Notes: a model not told the origin generated them from the letters alone. Shown: positions 42,069-51,774, numbered from the stretch's first letter. The stretch: 64,000 nt of DNA from Reticulitermes speratus (GCA_021186555.1 JAJKFL010000011.1:5896501-5960500), one strand, 5' to 3'. Numbers and translations: made by a program.

Positions 42069-42400
42069 ATTCAAACGAATTGACGCGGCTGTGCGCCCGA
42101 GAAGACTATATTGAATCATGTCGCCGCGAAAGTTTTAAAACTTATAATATGAACTATGTTCACTATAAAAACATGTAGCATTTTTGCTTCAGCGGTTAAA
42201 ATATATAAGTGCGTTTGATTTCCTTTTTAAATTAAAACGTTTAAAATTTATTTAAAATTATTGGCAGCTGGTCTTGTTTCCTTCTCAAATGGCTGGTGAA
42301 TTTATCTGTGGCGTGTTGTAGATTGGTAGTTAGTTACAGGAGTTTCGGAACAACCTATCGGTCTCATATTCAAGGGTCAAACAGTCCACCCGAAAATTAC

Positions 42401-43734
42401 TTTGTGAAAATACCTCTAGGCACTTCAGTTACATCTGTATCTGATTTTACTTTTTAAATTTCTGAAACTTGAAATTTTATCTGACAAATATGGTTGCCAC
42501 TTCCCGCACCTATCCCGCTATGCGTCTGTGATATCGACTGAGCAGACTGACTTAATGCGTAAGGCAGCCGACAGTAAGCGACAAACGGTATTTGTCAGAT
42601 ATAATGACCCTATAAATCAACCTCAAGCTCTTAAGAAGATAGCCCAAAGCATACTGTCTAATGCATAAAATTCCAGTTCCACGTATCTATTGCTATTACG
42701 CCAGTTTCGTTTCACTTCTGTGAAGAACTCATTACGTAATTGCAGCTTTTGTATCAATACGTACTGACGTCACGAGAAGAAGCCAACAGATGATGAAATG
42801 ATGGCAGTCGAATTGCCACTTCCCTTCTCCCGTTCTATTACCCTGCAGCCTACCTGGAATATCAATCAGCCCAAAGCGCATGTGGCTAGCAAAAACTGTC
42901 ACTGTGTTTATCACTGTTAATATTATTGTGAAAAGAACGGACGACAGTGGGTGAATTTCTGCTCAAGGGAGGTTTTGAGAGAGCTAATCATTGGGACTTA
43001 TTTCTTTGGCCTCAATATAGCTAATACTGATCACAGAGGTCGTCTGTTATAAGACACTTTACGTTCTTGGAATGCTTGATCACTGAGATTGCGTAATGGA
43101 ATGAAATTGGAGGTGCAGACATTCAGCACGTTAGACTTTATGATTATTGTTTTATCCTGTGTAGATATTATTAAAATGTATCTTAAAAACAGGTTTTATA
43201 AAGTTGCGGACTTGATTAATCTACTTAAGTGGCGGGTTTTCCCGAACCGTTAGGTTATACAGCAGGCAGAGAATTTCTTCGGTAGCAGAGTGACTATTAC
43301 ATTCTCAAAGGTGGCTATTCTGATGCAAACCAGATCCTGTGTAGGAGCAGGGTATGTGACAGGCCGCACCTCTATCAACAGCGTACGACGCATTGTTCAA
43401 GGATTCAGGTTTTTTAAATTAAATATGGGCCGGAAGAGTGTGTTGTAAAATTCCTGCTTTCGAAAACAAGGCTGCATACAGTATGAACAAAACACCATTG
43501 CGATTCTGTCCGCTGATTTTATCGTGATGCCTTCAGGCTAATGTCGTGCTGCAGTTATGACTAATGTCGGTGCCACACTTTGCCGCTGAGAAAACAGACG
43601 CTAATTGAATCGCAGTAATAAATTATGTCCTTGTGGTATCTGCGGCTTGAGCACGGGGCCGAGAGATGTGTCGCTGTCTGCTACTTACAGGAGCAGCTGT
43701 ATGTGAGTTAAAGAAATTGACATTCTACCCTGAG
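42401..43734. other. unassigned
   Basis: A frame at 43275-43449 (GSRVTITFSKVAILMQT ... SINSVRRIVQGFRF) is faintly like a transposase helix-turn-helix region but too weak to call. Nothing else. Confidence 0.3.
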
Positions 43735-44275
43735 CAGTCTACACCAAAGATTCTACATTAAAGAGTCTACATTGATCAGTCTACTCTCAACAATCCTCAA
43801 TGAACTCTCTACGCTGAACAGTCTACAATGAAGTCTACAATCCACATGCTACATTGAACAGTTTACAATGATCTATCCACACTGAACAAACAATCAACAG
43901 TCCACACTGAATAGTCGATAATGAACAGTCTACAATCCACAGGCTACATTGAACAGTCTACAATGATCTATCTACATTGAACAGTCCACAATCAACAGTC
44001 CAAACTTAACAGTCTACAATCCACAGGCTACATTGAACAGTCTATAATGATCTATCAACACTGAACAGTCCACAACCAACAGTCCAAACTGAACAGTCTA
44101 CAATGAACAGTCTACAATCCACAGGCTACATTGAACAGTCTACAATGATCTATCTACACTGAACAGTCCACAATCAACAGTCCACACTAAACAGTCCACA
44201 ATCAACAGTCCACACTGAACAGTCTGTAATGAACAGTCTACAATGAACAGTCTACAATGAACAGTCTAAAATATC
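43735..44275. repeat. 14-bp monomer array, reverse complement of the 36.6-kb array
   Basis: The monomer GAACAGTCTACAAT (14 bp) is the reverse complement of ATTGTAGACTGTTC, a main monomer at 36594-37620. The marker CCACAGGCTACATT recurs at 43937, 44021 and 44119, steps of 84 (6 x 14) and 98 (7 x 14); a diverged CCACATGCTAC is at 43842. Left edge degenerate; right edge ends in AATATCGCAATATCGCAATA. Confidence 0.93.
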
Positions 44276-44338
44276 GCAATATCGCAATATTTTACCTTTA
44301 TCATTTTACCTATCTTATTTTTACATCTTTACGTTTAG

Positions 44339-44378
44339 CTTACGCATAACCTTTATCGCAATAAAGGTTATGCGTAAG
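44339..44378. repeat. 18-bp-stem perfect hairpin
   Basis: CTTACGCATAACCTTTAT, CGCA loop, then the exact reverse complement. It lies just beyond the 14-bp array and has no T-run or gene context. Confidence 0.9.
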
Positions 44379-45051
44379 GTGTGGGTGGCTAGTGACACCT
44401 GGTAGTCGTGTGATGCACTGACAGTGTAATACTCGTAAATACGAGTATGTGGGCTGCTGCAAATGCACGTGAAAACGCACTCCCGAACACGCACGCACAC
44501 GTACACACACACAAACTAAGGTAAATAGGATCTAAATCGCACTGTCATTTCTGGGCTGGTGGAGTCTGATTCGTGTCAAGATATGTTTATTGTCATATCT
44601 TTTGTTTTCAGAGTTCTTTTTCTTCGTCTCAGCGTCCAAAGATTTTAAGCTAAAGCAAAGCTAATTCTGACGTCCCTAAACAAAAATTTCTGTACGCTCT
44701 GGAAATTTTTTTTGACGATGTTAAATTAAAGGTTTATACTATAAGCGAATATCACGATACTTTCGCTGTTTTTTTTTTTTTTTTTTTTTTTTTGGCGTGT
44801 GAATTGAGTGAGTGCAGATGTTTGTTGTCTTGCTGAGGTCAAGATATGCATTGAGATGAAAATCAGTCACCAGCGAAAAACTCTCATTTGCATTACCCAT
44901 AGTGCTACATATTGTATCTACAAAATAAGACATGCTTATATTTGAATTGTAATTTTTGCCACTCGCTTTCATTTCGTCAAAAGGTTTACTTACGGATCCA
45001 CTAAGTGGCAAGTCTTCCCATGTCATTAGCAAAACACCAACTTCCATACTG
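44379..45051. other. unassigned; 25-nt poly-T at 44769-44793
   Basis: A long uninterrupted T-run could be the A-tail of a minus-strand retroposed sequence lying at 44794-45050. A minus-strand frame crosses it (44739-45047), but it reads straight into the tract without a stop, so it is not a complete gene. Confidence 0.35.
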
Positions 45052-45320
45052 TATTTTTTTTTTCCAATTGCTCAACAGCCCCTAGGGGGCCTAGGCCTCC
45101 ACGTTTTTCGAGGTTTCGCGATCACACACTTTAGACACACCACACTCGGTAGGACTCCTCTGGACTAGTGATCAGCCCGTCTAAGAGACCTCTACCTGAA
45201 AACACACAACACTTAGAAGAAACAGACATCCATGCCCTTGGCGGGATTCGAAACCACAATCCCAGCAAGCGAGCGACCGTAAACCGACTCCTTAGACCGC
45301 GCGGCCACTGGGATCGGCCT
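45052..45320 (-). mobile_element. SINE-A copy (minus)
   Basis: Left poly-T, CTCAACAGCCCCTAGGGGGC, body, B box mutated to GGATTCGAAACCACAATCCC, right head CTTAGACCGCGCGGCCACTG, GGATCGGCC. A short flank repeat ATACTG (45046-45051, 45321-45326) may be the TSD. Confidence 0.92.
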
Positions 45321-46149
45321 ATACTGGTAATGCCTTAAGAAAACAATAAAGTGAATGCAGATGTTGTGTTTACTCTTACTGAACTATCGTAAAGAGAAAT
45401 TATGTATGAAGTTTAAGCAAATAAAGCCTTCAAGTTTTTCGATTTATATCGCTAATCGGTAGCCAGTAAGAAGCAAGAGTATATATTAAATAAACAGTAA
45501 ATTTAGGCTTTTATTTCTGGGCATAATTTACCACTGATACATTTCCCAAATACCGGAATTTTTAATTTATTATATGTAACGTTTAAATTTTTCCATAGTC
45601 TTTAGATTTACAATGGTTAATATGTGCAAAGTGTTTCAGGAGAAATTTATGAGTGTGCATATACAGGGTCATTAATTTATTTGGTCCATACATTTGGCCA
45701 CTTTACATATAATTTTACATGAAGTCAGGCAGCGCAACGTTCCCTTCTCTTCCAATTTTCCCTTGAGACGGTGTTTACCCATTTTATTTCAACGTATAGC
45801 ATTTGATATCATGTTTTTAATCACCGTATTTAAAGATGATGCTGAAATGTTTTAGTTTCATGTAATCGTTTGTTGAATTAAGTTTTTAATCATCGCATGG
45901 AGAGATTGTGCTTGAAATATTATGTTAGGGCTCGCAGATCACACCACACTTAAAACACACGTTGTCTGTTGGTCGTCGAAGTTATTCCTGTGAAATGGAA
46001 GACTATGCACCCTGAATGCTTGCTTTAAGATCGTCTTCAGTGCAAGGATTCTTACTGTATACTACTCGTACTTTATCCTTTAATATGCACTACAAAAGAA
46101 AATCGCGCGAGCTCAGGTCTGGCGAACGAGACCACAATCGCCTGCTTAT
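45321..46149. other. unassigned
   Basis: Nothing recognised. Confidence 0.4.
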
Positions 46150-46425
46150 TATTCTGACTCTAAAACACACTCAACACAATTATAATCACATGTATTACAA
46201 GCAAATCTTACAAAATATTGAAGTATAATATGACATACTTTATAAAACTACTGACATGTTTCAGTATAACATCACACCACCCTCAGTGGAGACACACAGA
46301 ACACTTAAAATCCCTGAGGATGGTGTGACGTTAGACTGAAACATGTCTGTAGTTCTATAAAGTCTGTCATATTGTACTTCAATATTGTGTACAAGTTAAG
46401 TGTAATACGTGTGTTTGTAATAAGT
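46150..46425. mobile_element. PLE-like fold-back pair with two hammerhead-like motifs
   Basis: Left arm about 46167-46290 and right arm 46312-46425 are imperfect inverted copies: ATATTGAAGTATAATATGAC against GTCATATTGTACTTCAATAT, and ATAAAACTACTGACATGTTT against AAACATGTCTGTAGTTCTAT. The hammerhead-like motifs are 46251-46290 (minus, CTGAGGG core) and 46312-46352 (plus, CTGAGGA core), both with GAAACATGTC. Helix II is weak. Confidence 0.65.
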
Positions 46426-47595
46426 GCGTACACGGTGTGGACAATTTTAAATTTACGTAATTTTTGGCTAAGTGAGTTTTCCACCTCGTGTAATACGCAA
46501 CACCTCGACTTTCGCCGCTTCGATTTTCGTCGCTTCGCTCTTTCGTCGGTTTTCAATTATAACCACGTTTCCAAATTTCGTCGCTTGCTTCGCTCTTTCG
46601 TCGCATTTCGTCACCACCGCGCGCCATCTTGTTTCTTTCGTCGTTCAGTCTTTGAATAGAAGTCGTTCGGTGTGCAATGTTTTTTGAAATTGTCCGCATT
46701 GAATCCCTTATATTTGTGATTAAACATTTTAACACTACTTATTTTTGTGATTTAAATAACCAAACTATTTGTATTATATTATTTTTGTGATTATATTGTG
46801 AACAGTTCGTAGTTATTTTTGTGATAACAGCATAATAAATAAATAAAAGCTAAATGAATGCTAAGCTTCGACTTTCGTCGATTTTCGACTTTCGTCAGTG
46901 CTCTGGTCCCTAACCCGTCGAAAGAGCGAGGTATTGCTGTACTACAGGTGTTCAAAAACGACGTCAGAGTGTGTGCTTAACATACCGGTGTCAATTCAAG
47001 TTCAAGCTAAAACAATAAGCCCAGTAATTCTAGTTGCACTCATAGCACACCACACACCAAGCGTAATGTGACGTAATATCACTTCGTGGATTATGATGGA
47101 TTTTCTGCAGACCGATAAATATTATTATTAGATTTCGCATATCCAGTGAAATAAAACCAATATTCGTCCCATGTGAGGTTTGATTCTCCTTCATGCATAG
47201 CATGAATGTACCATTTCACAAATTTAATCTTGCTCCACGAAGTCTGTCATAGAATTCATGACTCAGAGTTGTCTAATATGGAGGCATATGCAACAGTTCC
47301 ATTGATATCTGTGCTGATGTAACAGAGGGGTCTTTTTCTGTGCAAGTCGACCCAAAGATTTTCATGGAGATTTAACCAGTCTATCACCAATTTTTTCAGA
47401 TTAGTTGTTCACTTGTCACTTGTCCTCCCATTGTTCTCTTGCTGTTTGTAATTCAGTCTCTTCCTCGAAAATCTTTTCATGTATTTAATAATTGTTTTCG
47501 CGTTTGGAACATGCACTGAAGGGAATTTTGTTCTGAATTTATGACGACACTAAGTTTATTTTTAACAATAGAAATAAGGAAAAGAATAATTGATC
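46426..47595. other. unassigned, with a TTTCGTCG-rich patch at ~46500-46930
   Basis: TTTCGTCG and close variants recur at irregular spacing (for example CGATTTTCGTCGCTTCGCTC, CAAATTTCGTCGCTTGCTTC, CGACTTTCGTCGATTTTCG). It is unusually CpG-rich for this window. No gene. Confidence 0.45.
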
Positions 47596-47643
47596 TTATC
47601 AATTACACAGTCTTAACCAACACTTCACTTATAATACGTAGTT

Positions 47644-47682
47644 AGGCTAGCGGTTTCAGCTCAAAGAATCATCGGGCCATGA
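47644..47682 (-). ncRNA. decayed hammerhead-like motif
   Basis: CCGATGA in place of CTGATGA; helix II shortened; GAAACC, GCTA. Partner of 48237-48273. Confidence 0.4.
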
Positions 47683-47828
47683 CAGAAAATTTTGAAAATT
47701 AAAAACTCCTTACATTTGGTGAGAGGAAGATCTCCACTTTTTACAATTACATATATAAAATATATATCGATGTAAAAAGGTATTGCCTAAGAGACGTAGA
47801 TATTAAAACGTAAACATAAAAAATGTAA

Positions 47829-48061
47829 TCCGTGATCTTTTGGGTAATTACACGGCGTCGTGTGGTAATTATTTACCGACGTTTCGGGACAACGTGTCGG
47901 TCCCATCTTCACAGGTCAAGATTCCTTCTTGGAATCTCGACCCTTGAAGATGGGACCGACACGTTGTCCCGAAACGTCGGTAAATAATTACCACACGACG
48001 CCGTGTAATTACCCAAAAGACACGATTACATCAACATCGCGGCGGAAGCCTAAAATCAAAG
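47829..48061 (+). mobile_element. palindromic element, 13-bp TSD
   Basis: TSD ATAAAAAATGTAA at 47816-47828 and 48062-48074. Arms about 95 bp (47831-47930 and 47933-48024) with few mismatches: GGGTAATTACACGGCGTCGT, GTGGTAATTATTTACCGACG, TTTCGGGACAACGTGTCGGT. The right side adds an unpaired tail ATTACATCAACATCGCGGCG, GAAGCCTAAAATCA, as at 53781-53963. Each arm has a hammerhead-like motif in which the core is CTTGAAGA or the equivalent with one inserted or changed base (47875-47916 minus, 47939-47983 plus), helix II GGGAC/GTCCC, GAAAC, GTC. Confidence 0.9.
47939..47983 (+). ncRNA. hammerhead-like motif with altered core
   Basis: ACC helix I, CTTGAAGA, T, GGGAC/GTCCC helix II, GAAAC, GTC, GGT helix I. 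The core departs from CTGANGA by one base, so activity is doubtful. The mirror motif is 47875-47916. Confidence 0.45.
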
Positions 48062-48236
48062 ATAAAAAATGTAAATTTTTATAAATTACATTTTTTATGT
48101 TTACTTTTTAATACATACTTCTCTTAGGCAATACATTTGTACATCGATATACAAATTATGTATGTAATTGTAAAAAGGGGAGATCTTCCTCTTAGCAAAT
48201 GTATGGAGTTTTTAATTTTCATAGTTTTCTCTCATG

Positions 48237-48273
48237 GCCTGATGATGGCTCTTTGAGCTGAAATCGGTAGCTT
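48237..48273 (+). ncRNA. hammerhead-ribozyme-like motif
   Basis: CTGATGA, T, helix II GGCTC/GAGCT (TTT loop), GAAA, TCG, GTA, GC. Core intact; helix III is not the usual ACATGT palindrome. Confidence 0.58.
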
Positions 48274-48321
48274 AACTACGTATTATAAGTGAAGTGTTGG
48301 TTAAAACTGTGTGATTGATAA

Positions 48322-48469
48322 AGCAAATATATTTTGTATCTGCATATCAATGGGGATGTCTAATATTAAAATTAAAAAATAAAATAAAATAATAGAAATG
48401 ATTTAAATGCAAAAAATTGCATAACGAAGAGCTTTGTAATTTGTACTCTTTGTGATATACTATTTGTGT
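48322..48469. other. unassigned
   Basis: Nothing recognised. Confidence 0.4.
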
Positions 48470-48800
48470 GATCAGATCAAGTGGACTGAGATGTTTGGCC
48501 ATGTAGCTCGTACGCTGGAGAAGAGAAATGCATCCAGAAGTTTGGTGGTGAAACTTGAAGGAAAGTGACCACTTGAAAGAACTAGGTGTAGGTGGGAGGA
48601 TGGAAGTGAAGTGAGTCTTAAAGGAATATGATAGGAAGGCGCGGATTGAAATCGTCTGGCTCAGAATGCGGTCAAATGGCTTGTTCTGACACAGTAAAGA
48701 ATCTTCGGATTGCACAAGAGGGGAAGAAAGAATTTCGTTACTAGTAGAGGAACTACTAGCTTCTCAAGAAGAATTGTGCTCCAAGGAGTTTGTTAGTTAT
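48470..48800 (+). mobile_element. LINE-1 3'-end fragment
   Basis: Degraded frames follow 'R...MFGHVARTLEKRNASRSLVVKLEGK' then 'LKELGVGGRMEVK', then GAACTACTAGCTTCTCAAGA and TTGTGCTCCAAGGAGTT. This is the LINE-1 C-terminus and 3' UTR seen at 35232-35580. Confidence 0.7.
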
Positions 48801-50046
48801 AAGGACTTCTTCCGTGGTGGAGCACTATAGTCTCTCGCAGAGGGCGTTCTGTCTACGGTAAGTACATGTTATTCACTGAGGTCATGGCAGGTCACTGTTC
48901 CTACGGCAGCCAAAAGACGGGAGTAATTCATAAGGAGATAAAGCACAACCAGTGAGGACATAAAAGACAGAAATATTTGAAAAGTATAATAATGGAGTGC
49001 ATGGGAACATAATGGTGGCGACGGCGGGACCTGCTAGTGAAACTTGAGACAAGGAAACCCTGCCCTGCTCACAGCACGTCTAAACTAATGTTATTCCTTG
49101 TTAGTTCTTTGAAGATAACAGAAAGAAGACTCCGGAACAGATAGGATAATACGCTACCGTAATGTCAGACAGGAAGAAAATTGTCTATAACAAAAATAAA
49201 AAGAGGGCTGTTTTTATCTTGGATCGCTCCGTCAAAGGAGCCCATCGCACCTGCAGAACAAAGATTAAAGGATGGATACTTCCTGTGTACACAAATAGGT
49301 TAGGTGCTAGTTTTAGCTACTAGATTGTAGTGAAGTGAATAGTCGCAGGTTGCGTGTTGCTTTTGCTTTTTTCTTTTTAAACGTCCTGAGATTCATTTAA
49401 AGGGCAGAAGGTGCACGGGAAGGTTGAAGGAAGGAGGAGTTTCCTTTTGCTCTGTGTATGAATGGAAGCATATTATCTTGCGCAATGATTGTGGGTGGCT
49501 GTGTTGTCCTGTGTTAATGTAGAGGAAAAACGGAGACCAAGGCCATCGTGAGAGTTGGGAGTGGAGTTTGCTTCAGGTAAAAAGAACTCCAAGATGCAGA
49601 TGTAATTCCAAACCTGTAAAATATGCTTGGCCTGGAGGTCGATTGACTAAACCTCCTCCATATCAGTATGATTCATTTGCCTAAAAGTTCCTCTTTGTCG
49701 TCTACTGTGTTTAACATAGTTTTGGTGCGAAAATTAAGGCCAGAATTCATGATATTAAATAACTAAGAAACATAGGCACATTTATTTTCAGAAATGTCAT
49801 CTCCTCCGTAATTCCTGTAGAAGAAACCAATCTGTTGCATCCTTGGTCTTTCACTGACAAGTGCTGCGCCCTGTCAGGAAATACAGTGTCCACCTAGCGC
49901 GGAGAGGCTGCTTGGTAACTCCGAAACTAAGGTTAATTCTTACCACATATCATGTTTCTGCTCTGATTTGCTTATCGCGTGCCAATTGTCTCCCCAGAGA
50001 TACATCTGATTCCTGTTCGCATATGCCTTAATATTCTGTCTTACCA
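48801..50046. other. unassigned
   Basis: Nothing recognised. Confidence 0.4.
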
Positions 50047-50320
50047 GGCCTGTTGGTGCCGATCCCAATGGCCTCACGGTCTAAGGCGTGTGTCTGCGGC
50101 CACCCGCTAGCTGGGATTGTGGGTTCGAATCCCGCTGGAGGCTAGGTGTCTGTCTCTTGTGAGTGTTGTGTGTTGTAAGGTAGAGGTCTCTGCGACGGCC
50201 TGGTTTACTCATCCAGAGAAGTCCTACCAAGTGTGGTATGTCTGAGTGTGATTGTGAAGCCTCGATAATGAGGAGGCCCTGGCCCTGGCTGTCGAGCCAC
50301 GAAAAAAACGGCTTGTCGGT
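50047..50320 (+). mobile_element. SINE-A copy, older, decayed TSD
   Basis: Body 50058-50309. Flanks GGCCTGTTGGT (50047-50057) and GGCTTGTCGGT (50310-50320) match at 9 of 11. Head GCCGATCCCAATGGCCTCAC, B box GGTTCGAATCCCGC; CGACGGCCTGGTTTACTC variant in the body. Confidence 0.92.
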
Positions 50321-50427
50321 AGGCTAGAGAGAAGAAGAATGTATGTAGAAGACGGATCATAATTAGGTTGTGAGAATACGAGAAGAAGGGAAAGGCAAAT
50401 AATCATACAATTTTAGATTTATCATAT

Positions 50428-50713
50428 AATTTATCGCGGATCCCAGTGGCCGTGCGGTCTAAGGCGTGGGTCTGTGGCCGCTCGCTTACTAGGATCGTGG
50501 GTTCCAATCCCACCGTGGGCATGGATGTCTGTCACTTGTGAGTGTTGTGTGTTTCCAGGTAGAGGTCTCTGCGACGGGCTGGTCCCTCGTCCAGAGGAGT
50601 CCTACCGACTGTGGTGTGTCTAAAAAAGTGTGTGATCGTGAAGCCTCGAAAAATGAGGCGGCCTAGGCCCCCCAAGGGGCTGTCGAGCCATTGAAAAAAA
50701 ATACAATTTATCG
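50428..50713 (+). mobile_element. SINE-A copy with 9-bp TSD
   Basis: TSD AATTTATCG at 50428-50436 and 50705-50713; body 50437-50704. B box GGGTTCCAATCCCACC (one change). The AAGCCTCGAAAAATGAGGCG subfamily is shared with 9414-9679. Confidence 0.94.
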
Positions 50714-50784
50714 GCGTGTTCTTAAATAATTAAAGAAGCCGAAAAAATCGAGTTAAAACTCAAAGCTGTATTTAGCTCACAGAT

Positions 50785-50825
50785 CAGCTACATGTTTCGA
50801 CCAAACATGGCTATCATCAGGCTCG
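50785..50825 (-). ncRNA. hammerhead-ribozyme-like motif
   Basis: Minus strand: AGC helix I, CTGATGA, TA, helix II GCCA/TGGT, GAAAC, palindromic ACATGT, GTA, GCT helix I. Core intact. Confidence 0.6.
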
Positions 50826-51168
50826 CCACAGGAAAAAGGCAAATATATACACAGTTGTATTGGGATTGAGACTTCAATGCTTACATATGTTATTATATAA
50901 TATATATACCAATACATAACAGAGGTTGAAAGCCGTCTCCCAATAAGTGCCTACATTCTGTTTTAATATTTTTAACCTGTATAAATGCATTTTCTTTAGA
51001 CCAGTCTTTTAAAAAAATTTGGAAACTAGTATATTTGCAGTTTTTACCGTCTTTATTCCAAGGGCTATTCACCTATGTTATGTACATTATTTTATGTAAT
51101 AACATGTGTAAGGCATTGATATCTCAATCCCAATACAACTATGTATATATGTCTTCTCTTTCTTGTGG

Positions 51169-51210
51169 CCAGCCTGCTGAAGACCATACTTGGTCGAAAC
51201 ATGTAGCTGA
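51169..51210 (+). ncRNA. decayed hammerhead-like motif
   Basis: CTGCTGA in place of CTGATGA; perfect helix II GACCA/TGGTC with TACT loop; GAAACATGTAGCT. Inverted partner of 50785-50825. Confidence 0.48.
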
Positions 51211-51275
51211 TCTGTGAACTAAATACTTTGTTGTGTTTTGACGGTATTTTCTCTGTTTCTTTAATTAAATGACCA

Positions 51276-51589
51276 TACCCTGCAACGGGTTTGTTTATCA
51301 GCAATGTTGAAGTTCTGGCTTGTACTATCGCAGTGTTACGTATGGCGCGCAGTAAAAGTTACCATTAATGTCACATTAACATTTTTTTTTCATAAGAAGG
51401 TAAGGGGCGCGGTACTATTAAATTCAATATCTTGTATTCCTCTCGCCTTTGTAAAAACGGCCAGTTAACACTGATGTGTAAGCCAGTTAACACTGATGTG
51501 TAAGCCCTAATTTTAAGTGTTTTTCTGCAATGTACGAAACGCCTACTGTCAGCGTAAAGGAAAAAGATTGAGGGTGTTTTAGAGAGACA
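51276..51589. other. unassigned
   Basis: A short direct repeat, AAGCCAGTTAACACTGATGT type, occurs near 51463-51505. Nothing else. Confidence 0.4.
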
Positions 51590-51715
51590 GGTGTTGGGGA
51601 TAACAGACTGCTTGACCATTGAAAATGGGGACCATGGGCTGTCCCGAAACGTCGGTAAACAACCACCAACCTACGCCGCGTAACATCCCAGAAGAGTGAA
51701 GATCTAAACAAATGG
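51590..51715 (+). mobile_element. fold-back element, right half only
   Basis: CTTGACCATTGAAAATGGGG, CTGTCCCGAAACGTCGGTAA, ACCTACGCCGCGTAACATCC, CAGAAGAGTGAAGATCT follow the right arm of the fold-back family. The left arm and tail are missing. Confidence 0.7.
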
Positions 51716-51774
51716 TGCAGGATGAAATGAGATCAGGTGTGCATGCTGCTGAATGCCCACCTGATCTCACCTGG

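Larger units (their letters stand above)
41861..42148 (+). mobile_element. ~120-bp-arm near-perfect palindromic element, 9-bp TSD
   Basis: Arms 41862-41982 and 41994-42114 are almost exact reverse complements around an 11-nt centre. The right side continues into an unpaired tail, ATCATGTCGCCGCGAAAG, TTTTAAAACTTATA. TSD ATGAACTAT at 41852-41860 and 42149-42157, extendable with one mismatch. Each arm holds a hammerhead-like motif with intact core (41908-41947 minus, 42029-42068 plus). High arm identity implies a young insertion or ongoing arm conversion. Confidence 0.85.
41651..42317 (-). mobile_element. PLE-like hammerhead-bearing element, 11-bp TSD
   Basis: TSD GTAGATTGGTA at 41640-41650 and 42318-42328 is perfect. 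The element starts TTTCACATTATATTCACCG, TGCATTCTGTC, as at 29500 and 38585. It carries a hammerhead-like motif at 41741-41783 and is itself interrupted by a palindromic element (41861-42148). Net length without the nested insert and its duplicated target is about 370 bp. No coding sequence. Confidence 0.75.
41595..42400. mobile_element. fold-back element host, split by a nested insertion
   Basis: Left part 41595-41650 (ATCTTCGTTCTTCTGGAATG, TTACACAGCGTAGATTGG) and right part 42318-42400 (GTTTCGGAACAACCTATCGG, TCTCATATTCAAGGGTC) are fold-back family sequence. They are separated by a 667-bp insertion with an 11-bp TSD. The opposite arm and tail are not preserved. Confidence 0.65.
47596..48321. 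mobile_element. PLE-like fold-back pair hosting a palindromic element
   Basis: Outer inverted arms: left 47596-47828, right 48075-48321 (TTATCAATTACACAGTCTTA, CCAACACTTCACTTATAATA, CGTAGTTAGGCTAGC and its inverse; also AAACTCCTTACATTTG against CAAATGTATGGAGTTT). Each outer arm has one hammerhead-like motif (47644-47682 minus; 48237-48273 plus). The centre is filled by the younger palindrome 47829-48061. Confidence 0.78.
50730..51275. mobile_element. PLE-like fold-back pair with two hammerhead-like motifs
   Basis: Inverted arms about 50730-50880 and 51110-51275: AATTAAAGAAGCCGAAAAAA against TTTTCTCTGTTTCTTTAATT, and a TTTAGCTCACAGATCAGC, TACATGTTTCGACCAA block against its inverse. A central AT-rich spacer of about 230 bp has no coding content. 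Confidence 0.75.

Noticed and set aside
43275-43449. Possible transposase helix-turn-helix fragment
   Set aside because: Similarity is limited to a few residues (SVRRIVQGF); too weak without a profile search.
44339-44378. Perfect hairpin as a transcription terminator
   Set aside because: Eukaryotic context, no upstream gene and no T-run; more likely a repeat-associated palindrome.
44739-45047. 102-codon minus-strand frame ending in poly-Lys
   Set aside because: The poly-Lys comes from reading a poly-A tract; the frame has no stop before the tail, so it is not an intact gene end.
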